Program-made: the position numbers and the translations under genes | Source of the DNA: Pseudarthrobacter sp. MM222 | Lineage (GTDB): Bacteria; Actinomycetota; Actinomycetes; Actinomycetales; Micrococcaceae | DNA length: 64,000 nt | Direction of reading: 5' to 3' | Assembly (NCBI RefSeq): GCF_947090775.1 | Contig: NZ_OX352321.1 | Span: forward strand, 4,092,001 to 4,156,000 | In this document: piece by piece, positions 39,224 through 49,623 of the stretch | Layout: every line of letters begins with the position of its first letter | Numbering within the stretch: position 1 is the stretch's first letter | Notes under the pieces: generated by a model | Told to the model about the DNA's origin: nothing | Seen by the model: only the letters and a program-made list of their open reading frames with translations | Databases searched by the model: none

Positions 39224-39372
39224 GCAGACTCCCGGATCCCGGTCTTCGCGCGTTTTCCCGCGCGGCTCCCGGCGTAACGCAACGTCCCCGCAACCTCTCG
39301 CGCACCGGGTTCGCATATGCTCGGCGGACAGGCTCAACTTGGCTCAGCGACGAACCACCCGGGAGACACCTC

Positions 39373-40692
39373 ATGACCAACTGGCGGATCAGGGATTTCC
39401 ATTCAGCCGATCTGGACGGGATCCTGCATCTCTGGGAGTCCCTTAAGGCCACCGACGACGTCGAGCCGGTGTACGCGCTCTCCGAGGTGCTGGCCTCCTG
39501 CGAAAAGGATCACGCGGTCGTGGCGGTGCAGGGCGACCAGGTGGTGGGCGCCGCCGTCGGGCGCGCCGCGCACGATCAGGGCTGGATCGTCTTCCTGGCC
39601 ACCCTGCCGGAATACCGCGGCCGCGGGATCGGAACCTCGCTGCTCGCCGCCGTCGAAAACCGGATGGCCCCGCACGGGCTGAACAAGCTCTCCGCGCTGA
39701 TGCCCGAAGCCGAGACCCGGGTGGAGGCCTTCCTGGGCCGCGGCTTCGTCCTGAAGCAGAACCTGCGCTACTTCGAGCGGAAGATCCCGGTCCAGCGCCA
39801 GGAGCTCGAGCCCCTCAGCCTGCTGGGCGGCCGGATCCTCGCCCGTGACCTGTGGGAGAACGTGGCCGGCATGCGCAATGAGAAGGAACTGCTGGAGCGC
39901 CGTCTGGTCCTCCCCCTCGCCGAGGCCGATCTCGCCGACGAATACGGCGTGGTGCCGCCGCGCGCCGTCGTTCTTTTCGGCCCGCCGGGCACCGGCAAGA
40001 CGACCTTTGCGAAGGCGATCGCGTCCCGGCTGGAGTGGCCGTTCGTGGAGGTCTTCCCCTCGCGGCTCGCGTCCGATCCGAAGGGGCTGGCCGGTGCGCT
40101 CCGTGAGACGTTCCTGGAGATCGCGGAGCTGGAGCACGCCGTCGTGTTCATCGACGAGGTGGAGGAGATCGCCTCCCAGCGTTCGGGCGAACCGCCGTCG
40201 CCGCTGCAGGGCGTCACCAACGAGCTGCTCAAGATCATCCCGGCGTTCCGCGAACAGCCCGGCCGCCTGCTGGTCTGCGCCACCAACTTCATCCGCGCCC
40301 TGGACTCCGCGTTCCTGCGCCACGGCCGCTTCGACTACGTCATCCCGATCGGCCTGCCGGACCGGCAGGCGCGCGAGGCCATGTGGCAGCGCTTCATCCC
40401 CGCCACCGTGGTGGACGACGTCGACGTCGAGCTGCTGGTGGACCGCACCGAGGGGTTCTCCCCCGCGGACATCGAGTACGCGGCGCGGAGCGCCTCCCAG
40501 CGGGCCCTGGAAAAGGCCGTCTACGACGACGGCGGCGTTGCCTCCGGGGGCAGTGTGGCTCTCCGGGAGGCGGTCCGGAAGGGTCCGGCCACCCAGGACT
40601 ACCTCGACGCGATTGCGGATACCCGGACCACGGTCAGCGAGGAAGTCCACGAGCAGTTCCTCGAGGACATCGACGCCCTGGGCCGCGTGTAG
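39373..40692 (+). CDS. GNAT acetyltransferase fused to AAA+ ATPase
   Basis: This 439-residue protein has an N-terminal GNAT domain (about 1-140) with the acetyl-CoA loop YRGRGIGTSLL at 81-91 and LGRGFVLKQNLRYFERK at its end. An AAA+ domain of the FtsH/Cdc48/spastin type follows (about 165-400): Walker A GPPGTGKT (203-210), Walker B VVFIDEVEE (257-265), a sensor-like VCATNFIRALDSAFL, and an arginine-finger-like RHGRFD (316-321), then a helical lid. The join is continuous with no frameshift. It may be a regulatory acetyltransferase in a hexameric remodelling machine. Substrates are unknown. Confidence 0.9.
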   Translation: MTNWRIRDFHSADLDGILHLWESLKATDDVEPVYALSEVLASCEKDHAVVAVQGDQVVGAAVGRAAHDQGWIVFLATLPEYRGRGIGTSLLAAVENRMAPHGLNKLSALMPEAETRVEAFLGRGFVLKQNLRYFERKIPVQRQELEPLSLLGGRILARDLWENVAGMRNEKELLERRLVLPLAEADLADEYGVVPPRAVVLFGPPGTGKTTFAKAIASRLEWPFVEVFPSRLASDPKGLAGALRETFLEIAELEHAVVFIDEVEEIASQRSGEPPSPLQGVTNELLKIIPAFREQPGRLLVCATNFIRALDSAFLRHGRFDYVIPIGLPDRQAREAMWQRFIPATVVDDVDVELLVDRTEGFSPADIEYAARSASQRALEKAVYDDGGVASGGSVALREAVRKGPATQDYLDAIADTRTTVSEEVHEQFLEDIDALGRV

Positions 40693-40809
40693 ATGGACTG
40701 CGTCAGCAGCCGGTGACGGGGCCAAGCCGCGATCACCACCCACAGCGGCGGTATTCTTGTGACTGGGGCCACTTTGGCCGCACTTCTGCTTGTCGACAAG
40801 GGAGCCACC

Positions 40810-42177
40810 GTGCGTAGTCCCCGGTCGCTATTTCCAAGCCCGGCGAAGGACCCGGCGCCGTCTGCTGCCAGGCGCTTCACAGCGTCGAAGCAGCCCGGCA
40901 TCCGGTCCGGGCAGGGGCCGCTGCGCAGAATCATTGAAGAGTCCTGGCAGCGTTCGCTGCGACTGCAGGCTAACCCTGACATGCCGCCATCCTCGGTACT
41001 CCTCGATGGTGAGGCACTTGAGGAGTACCGCCGCGGCCATCCGCTGGCGTCAATCATGCCGGTGATCAACAAACTGCTGATCCAGCCCAGTTCCGAACAG
41101 GGGTTGCTGGTGGCGGTCGGGGATGAACTGGGCAGACTCCTGTGGGTCGACGGGGATGCTTCCCTGCGCCGGCGCGCCGAGGGCATGCTGTTCGTTGAGG
41201 GCGCGGACTGGTCCGAGGCCAGCGTGGGCACTAGCGCTCCTGGAACCGCCCTGGCACTGGGCCGCAGCATCCAGGTCTCCGGGCCCGAACATTTCAACCG
41301 GGCTGTTCACGCGTGGAGCTGCACAGCGGTGCCGTTCCGAGATCCCGACACCGGTGCCGTGATCGGCGTCCTGGATATCACCGGGACCGAGATAGCAGTC
41401 GCCCCGCATACCCTTTCCCTGGTAGAGGCTGCGGTTGCGGCCGCACAGGCGCAGCTGCGCGTGGAGCGTCTTCTGCTGGACGCCGCGAAGCGCGACCGGC
41501 TCGCCCGGCGGCGAAAACCTGCTTCCGCCGCCCGGACCGGAACGGTTCCCGGCAGCCCGGTCCGAAGCCTCTATCGGAACAGCCTGCAGCTGCTCGGCCG
41601 CGACCATGCGCTGCTCAGTGTCGAAGGAAAAACGGTATCGCTGTCCCCACGGCACAGTGAGATGCTGGCCCTCCTGAGCATCCATCCGGATGGTCTCAGT
41701 GGCGAAGAGCTGGGCAGCATGCTGTTCGGGGAAGTCTCAGCCATGACCCTCCGGGCGGAGATGGTCCGGTTGAGGAAAGTCCTGCAGCAGTTCAATCCTG
41801 CCGTCGTGCCGGAATCCCGGCCCTACAGACTCACGGTGGACGTGCTGCCGGACGCCGGACAGGTTCTCAGTTGCCTCCAGCGCGGGGCGCACAGGGTCGC
41901 CCTAGATATTTATCGCGGCCCGGTGTTGCCTCGCTCCGAGGCCCCCGGTGTGGTGACGCTGCGGAGGCGCGTCTCCACGCTCCTTCGGGAGGCGGTTCTG
42001 ACGGACGGCAGCGCGGACGCCCTGCTCCAGTATGCGGAACTCCCCGAAGCGAGCGATGACATTGCCGTCCGCATGGCGGCGCTGAAGCTGCTGCCGCCCC
42101 GCTCACCCAAGAGGGCCGCGGTGGTGGCCGACCTGGAGCTCCTGGAATCCGAACTCGGAACACCCCCGCCCGGGTGA
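40810..42177 (+). CDS. GAF-domain transcriptional regulator with C-terminal winged helix
   Basis: This 455-residue protein has an AcoR-like N-terminus: RIIEESWQRSLRL and a GAF domain (PVINKLLIQPSSEQGLLVAVGDELGRLLWVDG, SEASVGTSAPGTALALGRSIQVSGPEHFN, AVPFRDPDTGAVIGVLDITG). Instead of a sigma-54 AAA+ domain, it continues with SLYRNSLQLLGRDHALLSVEGKTVSLSPRHSEMLALLSIHPDGLSGEELGSMLFGE, a winged-helix/SARP-like DNA-binding region. The GTG start follows AAGGGAGCCACC. It lies 237 nt before adhP, so it likely controls adhP and probably exaC. Confidence 0.85.
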   Translation: MRSPRSLFPSPAKDPAPSAARRFTASKQPGIRSGQGPLRRIIEESWQRSLRLQANPDMPPSSVLLDGEALEEYRRGHPLASIMPVINKLLIQPSSEQGLLVAVGDELGRLLWVDGDASLRRRAEGMLFVEGADWSEASVGTSAPGTALALGRSIQVSGPEHFNRAVHAWSCTAVPFRDPDTGAVIGVLDITGTEIAVAPHTLSLVEAAVAAAQAQLRVERLLLDAAKRDRLARRRKPASAARTGTVPGSPVRSLYRNSLQLLGRDHALLSVEGKTVSLSPRHSEMLALLSIHPDGLSGEELGSMLFGEVSAMTLRAEMVRLRKVLQQFNPAVVPESRPYRLTVDVLPDAGQVLSCLQRGAHRVALDIYRGPVLPRSEAPGVVTLRRRVSTLLREAVLTDGSADALLQYAELPEASDDIAVRMAALKLLPPRSPKRAAVVADLELLESELGTPPPG

Positions 42178-42188
42178 CCTGACTCACA

Positions 42189-42209
42189 ACGCTGCAACCC
42201 CGTCGCAAC
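42189..42209. promoter_or_regulatory. candidate regulator site upstream of adhP
   Basis: ACGCTGCAAC (42189-42198) recurs exactly upstream of exaC (47968-47977). A second GCAAC lies 11 nt further on (42205-42209), one helical turn away. A longer inverted pair, CCGTCGCAA (42200-42208) and TTGCGACGG (42313-42321), is also present. These are candidate sites for the GAF regulator encoded just upstream. Confidence 0.4.
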
Positions 42210-42414
42210 CCTCCCCTCCCTAGGCTTTAGACGTCGGCCATCATCCTGCTCGGCACAAATGCCAGCAATACCTGACAATCCGCGGGCCGCCCCCGTACAC
42301 CCCCGGCGAGGCTTGCGACGGATCACGGGCATCACGCCCCGCTTCTGGCCCGATGTTCAATTCATGCCTGCGCATCATTTGCCGCGGCGACAAAACGACG
42401 AAGGAATATCGACA

Positions 42415-43434
42415 ATGACGACGATGCGAGCAGCTGTAGTTACCGAATTCGGCAAGGATCTTCAGATCCAGGACCTTCCTGTCCCTACCCCGGGACGCGG
42501 AGAGGCGCTGGTCAAGGTCCTCACCACCGGCGTATGCCACACCGACCTGCACGCCGCGGAGGGGGACTGGCCGGTCAAGCCGTCACCGCCGTTCATTCCC
42601 GGCCACGAAGGCGTCGGCGAGGTCGTCGCCCTCGGTGAGGGCGTAACCGATCTGGCCGTCGGCGATTTGGTCGGCAACGCCTGGCTCTGGTCAGCCTGCG
42701 GCGACTGCCAGTACTGCCGCACCGGCTGGGAAACCCTGTGCGAGGCCCAGCAGAACGCCGGCTACAGCGTCGACGGTTCCTTCGGCGAATACATGCTGGT
42801 CGACAGCCGCTTTGCCGCCCGCATTCCGGCCGGATCTGACCCGGTGGAAGTCGCACCTGTGCTCTGCGCTGGCGTGACGGTTTACAAGGGCCTGAAGATG
42901 ACCGAGGCCAAGCCGGGCCAGTGGGTCACCATCTCCGGGATCGGCGGACTCGGGCACATCGCTGTCCAGTACGCCGTCGCCATGGGGCTGCGGGTCGCGG
43001 CAGTGGACATCGCCGACGACAAGCTCGCCTTGGCCAAGAAGCACGGTGCGGAGTTGGCGGTCAACGCCCTGCACGAAGACCCCGCCGAAGTTATCCAGCG
43101 CGAAACCGGAGGATGCCATGGAGTCCTGGTCACGGCAGTGCACCCGTCTGCGTTCGGTCAGGCCATCGGGATGGCCCGGCGCGGCGGAACGATTGTATTC
43201 AATGGGCTGCCGCCGGGGGACTTCCCGGCGCCGATTTTCGAGATTGTGCTCAAGGGCCTGACGGTCCGCGGCTCCATCGTCGGAACCCGGCAGGACCTGG
43301 AGGAAGCACTCAACTTCTACGCCCAGGGAAAGATCCACCCCACGGTGTCCACGAGGGAGCTCTCCGAGGTCAACGCCGTCCTCGACGAGATGAAGCACGC
43401 CAAGATCGACGGCCGCGTGGTCATCAAGTACTGA
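42415..43434 (+). CDS. adhP: zinc-dependent alcohol dehydrogenase AdhP
   Basis: This 339-residue medium-chain dehydrogenase would oxidise ethanol and short primary alcohols with NAD+. Catalytic zinc ligands are C41 (GVCHTDLH) and H64/E65 (PGHEGVGEV). The structural zinc cysteines are C95, C98, C101 and C109 (SACGDCQYCRTGWETLC). The coenzyme site is SGIGGLGHIAVQYA. The ATG follows an AAGGAAT site; upstream open codons are not homologous. A 17-bp terminator hairpin follows the stop. The gene is upstream of acs on the same strand. Confidence 0.96.
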   Translation: MTTMRAAVVTEFGKDLQIQDLPVPTPGRGEALVKVLTTGVCHTDLHAAEGDWPVKPSPPFIPGHEGVGEVVALGEGVTDLAVGDLVGNAWLWSACGDCQYCRTGWETLCEAQQNAGYSVDGSFGEYMLVDSRFAARIPAGSDPVEVAPVLCAGVTVYKGLKMTEAKPGQWVTISGIGGLGHIAVQYAVAMGLRVAAVDIADDKLALAKKHGAELAVNALHEDPAEVIQRETGGCHGVLVTAVHPSAFGQAIGMARRGGTIVFNGLPPGDFPAPIFEIVLKGLTVRGSIVGTRQDLEEALNFYAQGKIHPTVSTRELSEVNAVLDEMKHAKIDGRVVIKY

Positions 43435-43450
43435 TCAATCCCGACTGCCT

Positions 43451-43491
43451 GCGGCGGCGTATCCCTAGTGCGCTTAGGGATACGCCGCCGC
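43451..43491 (+). terminator. terminator hairpin after adhP
   Basis: Perfect 17-bp stem (GCGGCGGCGTATCCCTA and its complement) with a 7-nt loop, starting 17 nt past the adhP stop. No T-tract follows, so it may work through pausing or factor-dependent termination. It separates adhP from acs, suggesting acs has its own promoter. Confidence 0.8.
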
Positions 43492-43597
43492 TGCTGGGAT
43501 CCTGTCCGGTCCAGGGCAGCGCCCTGAGCGGCACCCCGGCTGCCGGCGCACGCACGCATTTTTTCACCGCAGAATATGTAAAGAACAGGGGTTACCC

Positions 43598-45607
<2,010 letters not shown>

Positions 45608-45613
<6 letters not shown>

Positions 45614-45766
45614 ATAGGCCACCAACCCGAACGACGGCACCGCCCAAACCAGTGGGCGGTGCCGTCGTCATATCCGGCCGTTGCTGGCGGCCGGGGCCGC
45701 ACTACCCTCCGCTGGCCGCGGAAGCAGTGGCGGCCTGTTCCAGGCTGCGCATCACTCTGTCCGTGA
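45608..45766 (+). other. read-through extension of acs beyond an A7 run
   Basis: The in-frame continuation reads [20 protein letters not shown] and on to a stop at 45764-45766. It has no acs homology, crosses the terminator hairpin and overlaps the adk 3' end antisense. This is what one extra A in the homopolymer would produce. Confidence 0.7.
45631..45668. terminator. bidirectional terminator between acs and adk
   Basis: Perfect 16-bp stem (ACGACGGCACCGCCCA with its complement) and a 6-nt loop. It lies 18 nt after the expected acs stop and 33 nt past the adk stop on the other strand. Confidence 0.85.
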
Positions 45767-46298
45767 CGTCATCGATCCTGCCCAGCCCGTCAACCCGGGT
45801 CAGTATGCCGCGCTCGGCATACTTCGCCACCACAGCTTCCGTCTGGCCGTGGTACAGGTCCAGCCGGTGGCGGACCACGGCCTCGTTGTCGTCGCTCCGC
45901 CCGGTTTCCGTGGCGCGGTGCAGGAGTCGGGAGACCAGTTCCTCGTCGTCGGCAGTCAGCTGCAGGACGACGTCAAGGACCTCGTTTCCGGACGCGAGGA
46001 TGTCGTCCAGCTCGTCAACCTGGCACGTGGTGCGCGGGTAGCCGTCCAGCAGGAAGCCCGACGTGGCGTCTTCCTGCAGCAGCCTGTCCCGCACCATCTT
46101 GTTGGTCAGGCTGTCCGGGACGAAGTCGCCGTTGTCGATGTACTTCTTTGCTTCCAGCCCCAGTGGTGTTCCGCCTTTGACGTTGGCTCGGAAGATGTCG
46201 CCGGTGGAGATCGCAACGACGCCGAGGCGCTCGGAAATCCGTTCCGCCTGGGTGCCTTTGCCGGATCCGGGCGGGCCAATAATCAGCATTTTCGTCAT
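45702..46298 (-). CDS. adk: adenylate kinase
   Basis: This 198-residue enzyme interconverts ATP + AMP and 2 ADP. It has the P-loop [40 protein letters not shown] and the short LID region [19 protein letters not shown] without zinc cysteines. The ATG follows AAGGACTCACAA. It is convergent with acs and downstream of exaC across a hairpin. Since Acs forms AMP, an adenylate kinase here is fitting. Whether it is the only adk or a second copy besides one in a ribosomal-protein operon cannot be seen. Confidence 0.95.
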   Translation of the reverse strand: MTKMLIIGPPGSGKGTQAERISERLGVVAISTGDIFRANVKGGTPLGLEAKKYIDNGDFVPDSLTNKMVRDRLLQEDATSGFLLDGYPRTTCQVDELDDILASGNEVLDVVLQLTADDEELVSRLLHRATETGRSDDNEAVVRHRLDLYHGQTEAVVAKYAERGILTRVDGLGRIDDVTDRVMRSLEQAATASAASGG

Positions 46299-46338
46299 TT
46301 GTGAGTCCTTCATGCTGCCGTTGTTGAAATGGTGTGTA

Positions 46339-46367
46339 AAGGGCCCGCTGCCTGGCAGCGGGCCCTT
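46339..46367 (-). terminator. terminator after exaC
   Basis: A near-perfect hairpin of 12 or more bp (AAGGGCCCGCTG with its complement, 5-nt loop) starts 8 nt past the exaC stop and 40 nt upstream of the adk start. It separates the two transcripts at least in part. Confidence 0.75.
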
Positions 46368-46375
46368 GATCGGCT

Positions 46376-47899
46376 TTAGAAGAAGCCGAGCTTGTTTTCT
46401 GAGTGGCTGACCAGGAGGTTCTTGGTCTGCTGGTAGTGGTCCAGCATCATCGAGTGGTTCTCGCGGCCGATGCCGGAGGATTTGTACCCGCCGAACGCGG
46501 CCCCTGCCGGGTAGGCGTGGTAGTTGTTGACCCACACCCGGCCGGCCTGGATTTCCCGCCCGGCGCGGTAGGCGACGTTGCCGTTGCGGGACCAGACGCC
46601 GGCACCCAGGCCGTACAGGGTGTCGTTGGCGATGCCCATGGCGTCGTTGTAGTCGCTGAAGCGGGTCACGGAAACAACAGGGCCGAAGATCTCCTCCTGG
46701 AAGATCCGCATCTTGTTGTTGCCCTCGAAGATCGTCGGCTGGACGTAGAAGCCACCGGCCAGATCGCCGTCGAGCTCCGTCTGGTTCCCGCCGGCCAGGA
46801 TCTTGGCGCCCTCCTGCTTTCCGATGTCGATGTAGGAGAGGATCTTCTCCATCTGGCCCACGGACGCCTGTGCCCCGATCTGCGTGGTGGTGTCCAGCGG
46901 GTTGCCCTGGATGATCTGCTGCGTCCGGGCCACGGCGTCGGCCATGAAGGAGTCGTAGATGCCGTCCTGGACCAGGGCACGTGACGGGCTGCTGCAGACT
47001 TCGCCCTGGTTAAAGGCATACAGGGTGAAGCCCTCCAATGCCTTGTCGTAGAAGGCATCGTTGGAGTCCGCAACATCATTGAAGAAGATGTTGGGGCTCT
47101 TGCCGCCTAGCTCCAGCGTGACCGGGATCAGGTTGGCGCTGGCGTACTGGCTGATCAGCCGGCCCGTGGAGGTTTCTCCGGTGAACGCGATCTTCCGGAT
47201 ACGCGGGCTGGAGGCAAGCGGCTTGCCGACCTCCGAGCCGAAGCCGTTGACGATGTTCAGCAGGCCGGCGGGCAGCAGGTCCGCGATGAGCTCGGCCAGC
47301 ACCATGATGGAGGCCGGGGTGTTGGACGCGGGCTTGAGGACGACGGCGTTGCCGGCGGCCAGGGCCGGAGCCATTTTCCAGACCGCCATGAGAATGGGGA
47401 AGTTCCAGGGGATGATCTGCCCTACGACGCCGAGCGGCTCGTGGAAGTGGTAAGCGGTGGTGTCGTCGTCGAGCTGGGACAACCGGCCCTCCTGAGCCCG
47501 GATGGCGGAGGCGAAGTAGCGGAAGTGATCCGCCGCGAGCGGGATGTCCGCGTTGAGGGTTTCGCGGATCGGCTTGCCGTTGTCCCAGGATTCGGCGACG
47601 GCCAGCATCTCGAGGTTCGCATCGATGCGGTCGGCGATCTTGTTCAGGACGGCGGCGCGCTCGGTGGCCGAGGCCTTGCCCCAGGACGGTGCGGCTTTAT
47701 GAGCGGCATCCAGCGCCAGCTCAACGTCAGCCGCTGCGCCCCGGGCCACCTCGGTGAACTGCTTGCCGGTCACCGGGGAGACGTTTTCGATGTACTGGCC
47801 GGTGGTAGGAGCCACCCAATCGCCGCCAATCCAGTTTTCGTAGCGGTCCTTGAACTGGACCTTGGATCCTTCTTGGCCGGGCTGGACATAAACAGTCAT
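46376..47899 (-). CDS. exaC: acetaldehyde dehydrogenase ExaC-like
   Basis: This 507-residue aldehyde dehydrogenase superfamily member oxidises acetaldehyde to acetate with NAD+. The N-terminus [20 protein letters not shown] is typical of ExaC/AldA. The catalytic cysteine is C302 in [11 protein letters not shown] and the general base is E263 in [31 protein letters not shown] and the FTGETSTGR cofactor turn are intact. The upstream region shares a 10-mer with adhP. Together with adhP and acs it completes ethanol to acetyl-CoA. Confidence 0.95.
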   Translation of the reverse strand: MTVYVQPGQEGSKVQFKDRYENWIGGDWVAPTTGQYIENVSPVTGKQFTEVARGAAADVELALDAAHKAAPSWGKASATERAAVLNKIADRIDANLEMLAVAESWDNGKPIRETLNADIPLAADHFRYFASAIRAQEGRLSQLDDDTTAYHFHEPLGVVGQIIPWNFPILMAVWKMAPALAAGNAVVLKPASNTPASIMVLAELIADLLPAGLLNIVNGFGSEVGKPLASSPRIRKIAFTGETSTGRLISQYASANLIPVTLELGGKSPNIFFNDVADSNDAFYDKALEGFTLYAFNQGEVCSSPSRALVQDGIYDSFMADAVARTQQIIQGNPLDTTTQIGAQASVGQMEKILSYIDIGKQEGAKILAGGNQTELDGDLAGGFYVQPTIFEGNNKMRIFQEEIFGPVVSVTRFSDYNDAMGIANDTLYGLGAGVWSRNGNVAYRAGREIQAGRVWVNNYHAYPAGAAFGGYKSSGIGRENHSMMLDHYQQTKNLLVSHSENKLGFF

Positions 47900-47958
47900 G
47901 GTTACTCCTCATGGAAAACAGACGTCTTCGTCCTGGCCGCAAGCCTAGAACTTCATAG

Positions 47959-47977
47959 GTTGCGGGCACGCTGCAAC
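47959..47977. promoter_or_regulatory. candidate regulator site upstream of exaC
   Basis: GTTGC-N9-GCAAC, a 5-bp inverted pair, includes ACGCTGCAAC (47968-47977), the exact 10-mer found upstream of adhP. It sits 60-78 nt before the exaC start codon, a usual activator position. It may be bound by the GAF regulator encoded at 40810. Confidence 0.4.
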
Positions 47978-48081
47978 GCGGCTGTCAGCTGCTCCCTGGC
48001 GCTGGCTGAGCGGCAAGTGCCAGCCATCGCTATGCTCGCTGTGTCAGCACGTGTTGGCGCCTGGTGTGTGGGGAGGGGACC

Positions 48082-48702
48082 GTGACCCTTATTCTAGCGA
48101 TCGTGAGCGGCCTGGCCTGGACTGTGGTCTACATCGATGCCATCCGGGTCGGCTTCAGGGACAGGACCTACGCGATTCCGGCCGCGGCGCTCGGCCTCAA
48201 CTTCACCTGGGAGGCCATCTACGCCGCCCGCTCCAGCGCGACCGGAATTACCGTCCAGGGGGTCTTCAACATCGCGTGGGGACTGGCCGACGTCGTGATC
48301 GTGTACACCTTCCTGAAGTTCGGCCGCTCCGAGCTGCCGGGCTGGGTGACGCGGCGGCTGTTCATCGGATGGGCGGTCGTTCTGGGCGTCACGTCCTTCG
48401 CCGTGCAGCTGCTGTTCGTCGCCGAGTTCGGCTGGGACGACGCGTCGCGCTATGCGGCCTTCCTACAGAACCTGTTGATGTCCGGGCTGTTCATCGCGAT
48501 GTTCGTTGCCCGCGGCGGGCCCCGGGGCCAGACCCTGCTGATCGCCGTGGCGAAATGGATCGGCACCCTCGCGCCGACCATCGCCTTCGGCTGGTACGGC
48601 AGCTCCCGGCTGATCCTGGGCGTGGGGATTCTCTGCAGCGTCCTGGATCTGGCCTATATCGGGCTGCTGTGGCGGTCCCTGCGGATGAGCCCTAGAAGGT
48701 GA
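48082..48702 (+). CDS. transmembrane terpene cyclase-like protein (Pyr4 family fold)
   Basis: This 206-residue protein has about seven helices. The conserved NFTWEAIYA (E44) and late LDLAYIG (D189) match the acidic pair reported as essential in fungal Pyr4/PaxB-type membrane terpene cyclases. FNIAWGLADVVIVYTFLKFGR between them also fits the family. The GTG start follows GGGAGGGGACC. No prenyltransferase or epoxidase partner is adjacent, so a terpene substrate is uncertain. The last 11 nt overlap the pseudogene on the other strand. Confidence 0.65.
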   Translation: MTLILAIVSGLAWTVVYIDAIRVGFRDRTYAIPAAALGLNFTWEAIYAARSSATGITVQGVFNIAWGLADVVIVYTFLKFGRSELPGWVTRRLFIGWAVVLGVTSFAVQLLFVAEFGWDDASRYAAFLQNLLMSGLFIAMFVARGGPRGQTLLIAVAKWIGTLAPTIAFGWYGSSRLILGVGILCSVLDLAYIGLLWRSLRMSPRR

Positions 48703-48936
48703 CGACGATCTTGCCCTTGGCGCGGCCCGTTCGAGCGCAGCGAAGGCCTCGGCCATCTCAGCGAACGGATAAGTGCTGTCGATGACCGGCTGCACGTGGC
48801 CGCTTGTAGTCCACGGCGTTCAACGTGCCGCGGCGACCTTGATCCGGACATCGCCCGGGCCGGGTTGGGGTGCCTGAAAGTCCCGGATCTCCAGGGCGTC
48901 AGGTCCGCCGTAGCGCGTGAGGACGTAGGCAAGCAT
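48692..48936 (-). pseudogene. degenerate quinone oxidoreductase/alcohol dehydrogenase (MDR) remnant
   Basis: The remnant starts MLAYVLTRYGGPDALEIRDF and PGDVRIKVAA, a clear N-terminus. A frameshift follows (GTLNAVDYKR in the next frame), then a jump straight to the C-terminus VQPVIDSTYPFAEMAEAFAALE. A second frameshift leads to GRAKGKIVVTF and the stop. The whole nucleotide-binding middle (over 200 residues) is missing. No functional product is possible. Confidence 0.85.
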
Positions 48937-48938
48937 TC

Positions 48939-49589
48939 CTAGTCCCGGGCGGACCCGGTTTCCGCGGCAGGATCGTCGCCGGACACAACGGCCCTCACCT
49001 CTTCCGGGGCGTCGTAGGAGAGGTTCTCGTAGTCGGTGTCGTCCGCCTCGTCGAGCATGTCATCCAGTTCCGCGAGCAGAAATGGGTTGATGCGGGCCAG
49101 GATCTTCCGGGTTTCCTCCACGGGGACGGCGGCGTACAGCACCGGCCGGGCCTCATCGTAGCGGGTGACCGGCGGCTTGTCCGGCCACTTTTCAGCCAGC
49201 GCCCTGACCCGCTCGGGTAGGGAATTGTGGGCGTTGTCCGCGATTTTCACCAAGGTGGCGTCGTGGTCTTCGGCTATGTACCGGATGCCGGCCTGGTAGT
49301 CATCCGGGTTCTCGTGCAGGCGCTTCGTGACGCGCTCAACAATGTCTGCGGCCCGCTCCGAGACGCCCATGTCCAGCAGCGCCTGACGCGTCATTGGGGT
49401 GTCCTCCGCAATGTCATGCAGGTATCCGGCGATCCGGATGTCGTCGTCGAAATCCGCCAGCGCGTCCCCGACGGCCAAAACGTGCTCCCGATACGGACGC
49501 TTGAGCTTGTCCTTCTGGCGGTTATGTGCGACTTCGGCAAGAACTTTGGCCGTCTCAACGGTAAATCGGGGAACCACGGATTCTGACAT
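48939..49589 (-). CDS. HD-domain phosphohydrolase
   Basis: This 216-residue protein has an HD metal site of the SpoT/MESH1 type: YREHVLAVGD, AGYLHDIAEDTPMTRQALLD and a later TLVKIADNAHN supply the H...HD...D ligands. The C-terminus is acidic (DDMLDEADDTDYENL). A nucleotide or alarmone phosphate is the likely substrate, but the synthetase domain of RelA/SpoT is absent. It sits directly downstream of gluQRS on the minus strand, 34 nt away. Confidence 0.85.
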   Translation of the reverse strand: MSESVVPRFTVETAKVLAEVAHNRQKDKLKRPYREHVLAVGDALADFDDDIRIAGYLHDIAEDTPMTRQALLDMGVSERAADIVERVTKRLHENPDDYQAGIRYIAEDHDATLVKIADNAHNSLPERVRALAEKWPDKPPVTRYDEARPVLYAAVPVEETRKILARINPFLLAELDDMLDEADDTDYENLSYDAPEEVRAVVSGDDPAAETGSARD

Positions 49590-49623
49590 GGTTCAAGCCT
49601 ACGCGCCGCGGAGCAGGGCAAGA

